From the NCBI GenBank assembly GCA_947629115.1, contig CANRCL010000018.1, forward strand, positions 1-14,910: a DNA stretch of 14,910 bases, written 5' to 3'. This stretch comes from an uncultured Bacilli bacterium. Its GTDB lineage: Bacteria; Bacillota_I; Bacilli_A; RF39; UBA660. Position 1 is the first letter of the stretch. Each line of letters opens with the position of its first letter. Positions 1 through 6,621 of the stretch are shown piece after piece. The notes beneath the pieces are model-generated. The model was not told the DNA's origin. It made no database searches and saw only the letters and a list, made by a program, of their open reading frames with translations. The translations under genes were made by a program, and so were the position numbers.

Positions 1-1770
1 GCATATATATTTTTTGCTCCATTTCCTGTTGCTAAGGTATAAGCTATGTTTTCAGTTGTTGCTGTTTTCCAACTACATCCATCCGTTGTATTACTTGTCA
101 TCAAACAGTATTGATATACTCCATAACCATCTGTAGCATCATTATAGCTTATTTTTGCTGTTATTGATTCTGTATTAGTAAAGCTATTTACTTGAGTCGA
201 ATCAGCTGCCGTTCCGGTTAAGGTTAAACTTGTTAAATTTGGTTTAGTTTTATCTAATGTAATGGATTTATTAGTTGTTCCTTCTACATAACTTGATATA
301 TTTCCGGCTTTGTCTCTTACAAAAGCATATACACCTTTGGCTCCATTTCCGGTTGCTAAGGTATAAGCTATGTTTTCAGTAGTAGCGGTTTTCCAATCAC
401 ATCCATCCGTTGTATTATTACTCATCAAACAATATTGATATACTCCATTTTTATCTGAGGCATCATCATATTCTATTTTGACTGTTATATTTTCCGTATT
501 GGTAAATGATGTATTTTGCGTTGCATCAGCTGCAGTTCCAGTTAATGTTAGACTTGTTAAATTTGGTTTTTCTTTATCTAATGTTATTTTTTTACTAAAT
601 ACATCTGATATATTTCCAACTTTATTTCTTATAAATGCATATACTGTTTTTTCTCCATTTCCACTTGGTAATGTATATGCTATTTCTTCACTTGTTATTG
701 TCTTCCAACTACATCCCTCTGTTGTGTTACTACTCATTAAACAATATTCTTTTACATCACTTCCATCATTATTACTATAATTGATTTTTACTTTTACATC
801 TTCTGTATTCGTAAATAATTGACTTTGTGTTGCATCTGCTGCATTACCTTTTATTTCTAATCCTGTTATACTTGGAGCCTTCTTATCTAATGTTATTGTT
901 TCACTTACTACGTCTGATATATGATTTACATGATCTCTTACAAACGCATATATTATTTTTTCACCATCTCCGCTTGCTAATGTATATGGTATTTCCTCTT
1001 TTGTCGCTGGCTTCCAATCACATCCCTCGGTTGTATTACTACTCATTAAGCAATATTCTTTTACTCCTATACTATCATTGTAATCTAATTTTACTGTTAT
1101 ATTTTCTGTATTAGTATATAATTGATCTTCTACTGATACTCCTACTATTGTTAATGATGTTATTGTTGGTTTATTTAAATCTACTATTACTTCATTACTT
1201 TCTTTTACTTTAGATACATTACCTGCTTTATCTTGAACAAAGAAATACATCTTTTTATTTCCTTCACCTTCTGGTAATTTTATATCTAAATCCATTGTTG
1301 TTGGACTTGTTATCTCTTGCCATTTACATTCATTTGCATTATTTGTTTCACTTATGCAATATGTATCCAATTCTCCATATTCATCACTATATGTAACTTT
1401 CCCTTTGACATTTATAATATCTACATAATTTTCTACTTTGGTTGTTATTTTAAATTCTTCTACTACTGGTATACTTGTATCTAATATTATGGAGTGTTCT
1501 TTTCCATCTGTTATATTGTCTCCATTATCTTTTAAGAATACTTTTACTTTCTTTTCTCCATTGGTTGTATCTTTAAATGTATATCTATCTGAAAAAGTAT
1601 GATTTTCATCAACTGGCTTCCATTCACATTTATCACTTGTTTCATCTTCTGTTATACAATAACTTTCTGTATCTTCATCATTATAACTTATGTATATTAA
1701 GTTTGTTTCTTCATTTGTATATTTGGCATTTATTTCGTTAATATAAAAATCATAATCACTTGGTGGTAGC
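1..1770 (-). repeat. Six tandem ~100-codon Ig-like repeats inside the surface protein gene
   Basis: The unit is marked by the codons for YCLM or YCI at about 99-107, 423-431, 735-743, 1044-1052, 1350-1358 and 1650-1658. The spacing from right to left is 300, 306, 309, 312 and 324 bp, all multiples of three. The two leftmost (C-terminal) units are the most alike at the nucleotide level, sharing long stretches around 25-60 and 350-385, which suggests recent duplication. The N-terminal two units keep the cysteine pair but have diverged most. The sixth copy is cut by the window edge. Outer boundaries are approximate. Confidence 0.85.
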
Positions 1771-2456
1771 ACATTTGTATTTTCTACACTACATATTAAA
1801 TTCTCGGTTCCTATATCTATTTCTATATTCTTCCCAGCAAGGGCATTTTGATTTCCTTCTTTATTCTTTAACTCTATATCTGTTGTTAATGATGTTTCAC
1901 TATTTCCTATTATGGTATATTCTATTTTTCTTTTATATTCACCATCTATTTGACCATCCACTATTTCTTTTAAATCTATCTCTTTGGGATTTATGTCCAT
2001 ACTATTTCCATATAATGTTATATTACTTCCAAAATGTACTTTAGCATCTCCCTCTTGTACTATCCCACTAACTTCTTCATTTGTCTTGATTATTAAATCT
2101 GATTTACATTTATACATTATATCTTCAGTTTCACTACCTACTACTCCTGCAGTTGATATAACATAATTACTTGGCCCACTCTTATATCTTTCATTTTCTT
2201 CTATAGTTGCCCAATAACTTGTTCCTATTTTCCCTGGAGCCATATCACTTGCCCTAGCAGTTATATGCATTTTATCTATTTCTTGATTTAAATAACTTTT
2301 GCCATATTTTCCTACATCTTCTTGGGAACCTAAAAAAGTGGCATTACTTCTTCCATTTGTATTATCTATTCCAAAGTATGCATATGTTGCACTTATTATT
2401 AATATTAACATAGCTACGACACCGATTATTGTCATCTTTATTTCTCTTTTATCCAT
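1..2456 (-). CDS. Large repeat-containing surface protein, partial (C-terminus beyond left edge)
   Basis: The frame is open for 818 codons from ATG 2456 and runs off the left edge without a stop. Residues 8-28 are one hydrophobic segment ending in SATYAYFG, like the signal/anchor of TasA/camelysin-type exported proteins. Residues about 30-220 form a unique region. From about residue 225 there are six tandem Ig-like units. Each carries the pattern (Y)C-L/I-x8-C-x-W and most carry a later V(R/Q)DKAGN-type motif. First cysteines lie at residues 267, 367, 469, 572, 676 and 784, each followed by a second ten residues later. ATG 2456 is chosen because GGAG at 2467-2470 sits 9 nt upstream; in-frame ATGs at 2465 and 2471 overlap or precede that site. 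The role is inferred to be an extracellular adhesin or wall-spanning stalk. The wall anchor, if any, is outside the window. The gene is its own transcription unit. Confidence 0.85.
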   Translation of the reverse strand, partial: MDKREIKMTIIGVVAMLILIISATYAYFGIDNTNGRSNATFLGSQEDVGKYGKSYLNQEIDKMHITARASDMAPGKIGTSYWATIEENERYKSGPSNYVISTAGVVGSETEDIMYKCKSDLIIKTNEEVSGIVQEGDAKVHFGSNITLYGNSMDINPKEIDLKEIVDGQIDGEYKRKIEYTIIGNSETSLTTDIELKNKEGNQNALAGKNIEIDIGTENLICSVENTNVLPPSDYDFYINEINAKYTNEETNLIYISYNDEDTESYCITEDETSDKCEWKPVDENHTFSDRYTFKDTTNGEKKVKVFLKDNGDNITDGKEHSIILDTSIPVVEEFKITTKVENYVDIINVKGKVTYSDEYGELDTYCISETNNANECKWQEITSPTTMDLDIKLPEGEGNKKMYFFVQDKAGNVSKVKESNEVIVDLNKPTITSLTIVGVSVEDQLYTNTENITVKLDYNDSIGVKEYCLMSSNTTEGCDWKPATKEEIPYTLASGDGEKIIYAFVRDHVNHISDVVSETITLDKKAPSITGLEIKGNAADATQSQLFTNTEDVKVKINYSNNDGSDVKEYCLMSSNTTEGCSWKTITSEEIAYTLPSGNGEKTVYAFIRNKVGNISDVFSKKITLDKEKPNLTSLTLTGTAADATQNTSFTNTENITVKIEYDDASDKNGVYQYCLMSNNTTDGCDWKTATTENIAYTLATGNGAKGVYAFVRDKAGNISSYVEGTTNKSITLDKTKPNLTSLTLTGTAADSTQVNSFTNTESITAKISYNDATDGYGVYQYCLMTSNTTDGCSWKTATTENIAYTLATGNGAKNIY

Positions 2457-2554
2457 TATCAACATCTCCATTAATATTATTGGATATTTTTTCTTATTTA
2501 TTTATCTTTATACGCAATAAGTATATCATATTTCTTTTTATTATTACATATTTT

Positions 2555-2584
2555 ATTATAAAATATTCCCCCCCCGAAAATCAA
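2555..2584 (-). promoter_or_regulatory. Promoter of the surface protein gene with a G8 tract in its spacer
   Basis: Read on the minus strand, a -35 box TTGATT (2584-2579) is followed by an 18-nt spacer and a perfect -10 box TATAAT (2560-2555). The spacer contains eight consecutive G (2575-2568), a rare homopolymer in such AT-rich DNA. Transcription would start near 2548, leaving a leader of about 90 nt before ATG 2456. A gain or loss of one G would give a 19- or 17-nt spacer and so change promoter strength. The promoter lies just after the terminator of the upstream virD4-like gene. The boxes are seen directly; switching is inferred. Confidence 0.75.
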
Positions 2585-2611
2585 GTAACTTTGGATATTT
2601 TTTCAAGCATC

Positions 2612-2640
2612 AAAAAAACTACACACTAGATGCAGTTTTT
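2612..2640 (-). terminator. Rho-independent terminator after virD4-like gene
   Basis: On the minus strand a hairpin overlaps the TAA stop of the VirD4-like gene. The arms are 2631-2640 and 2614-2623, ten positions with one C-A mismatch, and the loop is 7 nt (2624-2630). A run of seven T (2618-2612) follows. The stem is AT-rich at its base. It separates the secretion locus from the surface protein promoter at 2555-2584. Confidence 0.7.
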
Positions 2641-4987
2641 ATTCATCTTCGCCAAAGAAATCATCAAAGAATTCATCGTCAGTTATAACATTTTCATTCA
2701 TTATAACACTGTCAACATCAATATTAATTTTTGGTTTTTCTTTATTTTCAACTTTTTCTTCAATTACTTTTGGTTCTTCTTTATCCTCATTTACTTCATT
2801 TTTTAAATTAGGTAAATTAGCTTCCAATTCCTCTTCTATTGGTTTTTCTTGAAGCAATTCAGCACTTTGTTTTTTCATTGCTTCTTTTTGTCTTCTTTCT
2901 TCTTCATCTAATTCCTTCAATTTTTGGTCGATATCTTTCATCATAGCATCGATATCCATTCCTTTTAAAGCATCATCAAATGGATTAGACATACTATTAA
3001 AATCATTTGCTGGCTTATTATGAGAACTATTTAAACCACTTAAAGGATTACTATTACCCATTAAATCATTATTTGATTGCATTGGATTAGCCATTGGATT
3101 CATTCCATTCATCGGATTACTTGGTCTTCCGATTGGAGATTGGAATGGATTCATTGAACTAAATGGGTCTCTTGGCATACCACTATAAGGATTCATTCCA
3201 CCAAAACCGCCCATACCACTTGGCATCATACCTCCTGGATTTCCGGACATACCAGCTGGATTATTCATCATTTTTTTCTTTCGTTCCTCAGTAACAAATT
3301 GTTTTAAATCAAAAAGTTCAATTTGTTTAGTTTTACGAGTTGGATATGTACCTTCAGGAAATTCTTCACCCCAGTCTATTTTAAAATTTGGCATATATTT
3401 AGTTTTAAAAGGGCTAGTTCTTAAACGCATAATAATTGCGTCACCTAATTTTAATTTTTGTAAATCACTAACGGTAATAAGTGGTGTTGATGCTGTTTTA
3501 TCTTTTTCTTTTGATTTAACTTCGCCACACATCTTACTTATTTCTTCTAAGGCTTTTAATTCAGTACTTATTAAATAAACTAAATTACCACAGTTACCTC
3601 TTATAACTTGAGCAACATTCTCTCCATAAATATCATTTAATTGGGCATAGTTTTGAATAATAAAAGTAAATCTAATATCTCTACTTCTAGCAGCAGAAAC
3701 CATACTATCAACATCTTTAAGTGGAGGCATATTAGCAAATTCATCTAAGATAAAATTAGTTCTATATTGTAATTTTCCCCCATTTTTTTGGGCTACATCA
3801 ATTAATGTTTCATAACATTGTTTAATAAAAATTGTCATTAAAGTATGATAAGTTTTCTTTTCATCATGAATAATCATAAATACGGCTGTTTTTTCTTTAC
3901 CAATATCCCGCATATCAAAATCACTATAAGAAAGCATTTCAGATAATTTTTCACGAGTTGAAAACATTCTAATCTTTTGACTAAATGTTGAAAGTAAACC
4001 ACCTTTAGTATCACTTGGAGCATTTATAACCGTATTAGCAAACATATAAGCATTTGAATCTTTACCTTTTAAATTAAAGTATTCTTTAATAAAATTACTT
4101 GTTGCATATCTTTCTTCTCCAACAGTACTCATATAGTTAATACTATTTAAATTAATTTGATTTTCTTTAGCATCTTGAAATAAACCAATAGCAAGACCTG
4201 AAAAATAATCTGCTGAACCTTTTTCCCAGAAATCAGAATCACTTTTATTAGATGGGTCATATAAAATATTTAAGGCAACGTCATCTAATAATTCAGTGGC
4301 TTTATCAACATCTCCTTCTTTATAATATTGATAAGGTAAAGATAAAGGATTCCAAGCATTACCATGTTCAGGTTCCCGGAAGTTTAAAACAACTATTTTA
4401 TATCCTCTTTCTTTTAAATTTTCAGCAGTTTTACGATAAATTTCTCCTTTAGGGTCAGTAATAATCATACTTTCGCCTTTTTTTGCTAAAAGATTAACCA
4501 TTGGAAAAACAATATTTTCCGTTTTACCTGAACCAGTTGAACCAATAACTAAATTATGATAATCCCCATTATCAACCCATATTCCTTTATTATTACTAAT
4601 TAATGGAAGTCCAGCGGCTTTAATTTCTTTTTCTTTAGGATTTACTTTAACAACATGGCTACCTTCTTGAATTTCTTTTTCTTTAGCCCATCTAGCATAA
4701 CCATCATCACTCTTTTTTTCTTGAATTTTAAGGCCTATTCCTTTACCTTTTTCTTTACTAAAAATATATGAAGAAACACTAGTAAAGATAAATATTAAAG
4801 CCCCTAAAAATAAACCAATTGTAAAAAGAAAATAATCAGTAAAAGCACTTATGGGAATTAAGCCATCAAAAGTTCCTGTTTTAAGTAAGCAAAAAAGATT
4901 TGATACTCCTAATGCACATAAATATAAAAGTAATATGGCATACAAAACAAATAAGAAAAAATCTTTAGGTTCAACTTTAAATTTCAT
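2639..4987 (-). CDS. VirD4/TraG-family type IV coupling ATPase
   Basis: This is the coupling protein that would recruit substrates (DNA-relaxase complex or proteins) to the type IV channel at the inner face of the membrane. From ATG 4987 it has 782 residues. Two N-terminal membrane helices lie at about 8-30 and 51-76. Walker A GSTGSGKT is at 149-156 in the context GSTGSGKTENIVFP, typical of VirD4/TraG proteins, and Walker B FILDE is at 412-416. TDPKGE follows Walker A by about 20 residues. Residues about 575-665 are rich in Met, Pro, Gly and Asn. The rest is a charged, probably coiled segment and an acidic end, DDFFGEDE. This tail is not part of the ATPase core. ATG 4987 is chosen over an in-frame TTG at 4999 because that TTG overlaps the GGAGG site. 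The gene has its own promoter and ends in a terminator. Confidence 0.93.
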   Translation of the reverse strand: MKFKVEPKDFFLFVLYAILLLYLCALGVSNLFCLLKTGTFDGLIPISAFTDYFLFTIGLFLGALIFIFTSVSSYIFSKEKGKGIGLKIQEKKSDDGYARWAKEKEIQEGSHVVKVNPKEKEIKAAGLPLISNNKGIWVDNGDYHNLVIGSTGSGKTENIVFPMVNLLAKKGESMIITDPKGEIYRKTAENLKERGYKIVVLNFREPEHGNAWNPLSLPYQYYKEGDVDKATELLDDVALNILYDPSNKSDSDFWEKGSADYFSGLAIGLFQDAKENQINLNSINYMSTVGEERYATSNFIKEYFNLKGKDSNAYMFANTVINAPSDTKGGLLSTFSQKIRMFSTREKLSEMLSYSDFDMRDIGKEKTAVFMIIHDEKKTYHTLMTIFIKQCYETLIDVAQKNGGKLQYRTNFILDEFANMPPLKDVDSMVSAARSRDIRFTFIIQNYAQLNDIYGENVAQVIRGNCGNLVYLISTELKALEEISKMCGEVKSKEKDKTASTPLITVSDLQKLKLGDAIIMRLRTSPFKTKYMPNFKIDWGEEFPEGTYPTRKTKQIELFDLKQFVTEERKKKMMNNPAGMSGNPGGMMPSGMGGFGGMNPYSGMPRDPFSSMNPFQSPIGRPSNPMNGMNPMANPMQSNNDLMGNSNPLSGLNSSHNKPANDFNSMSNPFDDALKGMDIDAMMKDIDQKLKELDEEERRQKEAMKKQSAELLQEKPIEEELEANLPNLKNEVNEDKEEPKVIEEKVENKEKPKINIDVDSVIMNENVITDDEFFDDFFGEDE

Positions 4988-4992
4988 AAGTA

Positions 4993-4997
4993 CCTCC
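4993..4997 (-). promoter_or_regulatory. Ribosome binding site fixing the VirD4 start
   Basis: GGAGG on the minus strand lies 5 nt before ATG 4987. It rules out the in-frame upstream TTG at 4999, which would put the binding site inside the reading frame. Confidence 0.85.
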
Positions 4998-5008
4998 AAT
5001 TCAAAAAT

Positions 5009-5037
5009 ATTATACTATAAATTATTAGTAATATCAA
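5009..5037 (-). promoter_or_regulatory. Near-consensus promoter of the VirD4-like gene
   Basis: On the minus strand, TTGATA (5037-5032), a 17-nt spacer and TATAAT (5014-5009) make a strong sigma-A type promoter. It lies entirely in the gap between the 5044-5859 gene and the VirD4 gene. The predicted start near 5002 leaves a leader of only about 15 nt that just contains GGAGG. VirD4 can therefore be expressed separately from the upstream transfer genes. Confidence 0.75.
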
Positions 5038-5043
5038 AATTAT

Positions 5044-5859
5044 TTAGTCAATAACTTTGTGATAATTATTATTTTCATATTCATACATAAGACAATTTGT
5101 TTCCCCACTAAATGAATAATATCTTTCTCTTATAATAATATTATCTACTTCATTATTAAATGTAAAAATATATTCTATATTATATATAGGATTATTCATA
5201 ATATCTTCTTCTTTTATTATTTTTTGATGAATAATTTTTTCTTCACCATTAATAATAGCGTATATCAAACTAAAATAAATACTAGAGTTTTCACTATCTA
5301 CATTAGACACATTAACTAAACGGTCATTTATTCCATCATTATTTAAATCTATCTCAACTAATTCATTTGTTGATAATTCTTCCATTTTAATATCACTTTT
5401 AAGTAAAGAATTAATTTTATTTAAATCATTTTCATTAATTTTACTTATTGCATATTTTTTAACATTTATTTTTAAATTACTAGTAAAGGCTAAAATATTT
5501 CCATCATAATCAATATAATTATTATCACTGTCAAAAATAGACCAATTATTGATATAACGTAATTCATAAAAACCTAAATATTCTTTATTTATATAAATAC
5601 TAAAATTTTGATTTTCTATATTAAAGTTATTAATTTCTTGCCAAGAATTATTGCTATATTGCCATAAATCAGTATCATTAACAACTAAATAATCTTTTTT
5701 TAATTTTTCTTCAGTAGTTGGATTACTAGATGGGTCATTAGAGGGATTATTACTTGGAGTTTTTTCTTTAGCATTATTAAAAGATAATAAAACAACAATT
5801 AACACTATTAAGAGAAAAATACTTATAATCACTATTATTTTACTTAAATCTTTTTTCAT
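5044..5859 (-). CDS. Membrane-anchored extracellular protein of unknown function
   Basis: I do not recognise a family for this 271-residue protein. A short basic N-terminus is followed by one strong membrane helix at about 8-27. A Ser/Asn/Pro/Thr-rich linker (about 34-50) then leads to an external domain of about 220 residues rich in Asn, Tyr and Ile. Residues 171-180 (DLNNDGINDR) have the D-x-N-x-D-G spacing of a calcium-binding loop as in FG-GAP or dockerin-like segments; only one copy is present. Its ATG overlaps the TGA of the upstream lipoprotein gene (ATGA, 5856-5859), and GGAG lies 7 nt upstream at 5867-5870, so the pair is probably translationally coupled. Its position between wall hydrolase, lipoprotein and VirD4 suggests an accessory subunit on the outer face of the type IV apparatus. 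That role is inference. Confidence 0.85.
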   Translation of the reverse strand: MKKDLSKIIVIISIFLLIVLIVVLLSFNNAKEKTPSNNPSNDPSSNPTTEEKLKKDYLVVNDTDLWQYSNNSWQEINNFNIENQNFSIYINKEYLGFYELRYINNWSIFDSDNNYIDYDGNILAFTSNLKINVKKYAISKINENDLNKINSLLKSDIKMEELSTNELVEIDLNNDGINDRLVNVSNVDSENSSIYFSLIYAIINGEEKIIHQKIIKEEDIMNNPIYNIEYIFTFNNEVDNIIIRERYYSFSGETNCLMYEYENNNYHKVID

Positions 5860-6593
5860 TTTCTAACTCCTTTTTTAATTACCATAAAGATAATTAAACT
5901 AAATATAAAAGTAAATATTATTGCCACTATTAGAACAATATCTTTTTCGTTATTTTCTTGTTCTTCTGGCTTTTTATCAATAATTATCTCTTCTTCTTTC
6001 ACTGGTGAATCTATTACTTCATCAGTAGCTATACTTTGAATTTTAAAATTAATTGGTTTATTTTGATAATTATCTCTATTTATATGCCATGTTAAGGTAT
6101 TTAAACTATCACTATCAGCATTATGGTCAGTAATAGTAAAATCATCGGATATATTTATTTTAACTATCAAATTATTTAAATTAGTATATTGTTTAAATAC
6201 TTGATGAGCAATACTAGTTGTAAATTCAAAAGTATTAGGATTAGGGTCAATAATAAAACTAGCAAAATTATGATTAACTATATTTGATTCTATAAAACGA
6301 TTAAAAGGAAATGTATAATTAATGTTTAAAGTATAATAATTATTATTTAATCCCTTATTTATAGCATAATATTCTTGAGTATTATTTTTTTCTGAAGTAA
6401 AAAATTCATTATTATTATTAAGGTATACGACTATATTACTATTAAAATTTTCAATACTATAATTATCATTATCACTTTCACTAGTTAAAATGATATTTTC
6501 TTCAATATTATCTTTTGAAATATTTAATTCATATTGAGCACTACAACCACTTAATAAAAACATTATTCCTAAAATTAATAATAATTTTTTCAT
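5856..6593 (-). CDS. Lipoprotein with additional C-terminal membrane helix
   Basis: The protein has 245 residues. Its N-terminus is a lipoprotein signal peptide with lipobox LSGC and the lipidated cysteine at residue 17. About 180 residues of beta-rich, Asn-rich sequence follow, then a Glu/Lys-rich linker (about 195-217), a membrane helix at about 218-239 and a basic end KKGVRK. The mature protein would thus be held at both ends on the outer face of the membrane. The layout resembles lipoproteins of the LppM/DUF3153 kind, but I cannot confirm homology. A moderate purine-rich site (GGGA about 11 nt before ATG) supports the start. It lies 28 bp after the wall hydrolase gene and overlaps the next gene by 4 bp. 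Its role in the type IV apparatus is inferred from position only. Confidence 0.85.
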   Translation of the reverse strand: MKKLLLILGIMFLLSGCSAQYELNISKDNIEENIILTSESDNDNYSIENFNSNIVVYLNNNNEFFTSEKNNTQEYYAINKGLNNNYYTLNINYTFPFNRFIESNIVNHNFASFIIDPNPNTFEFTTSIAHQVFKQYTNLNNLIVKINISDDFTITDHNADSDSLNTLTWHINRDNYQNKPINFKIQSIATDEVIDSPVKEEEIIIDKKPEEQENNEKDIVLIVAIIFTFIFSLIIFMVIKKGVRK

Positions 6594-6621
6594 TAATTAA
6601 ACATTCCCTTCTTATTAAATA

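Noticed and set aside
478..2629. Several plus-strand open frames of 60-100 codons across the left 2.6 kb
   Set aside because: They are antisense to the long minus-strand frame of the surface protein, are Leu/Tyr/Phe-rich as expected for antisense of this DNA, and lack ribosome binding sites.
6594..6621. Mini reading frame ATGTTTAATTAA just before the lipoprotein start
   Set aside because: Three codons next to a purine-rich site in AT-rich sequence; no evidence that it is a real leader.
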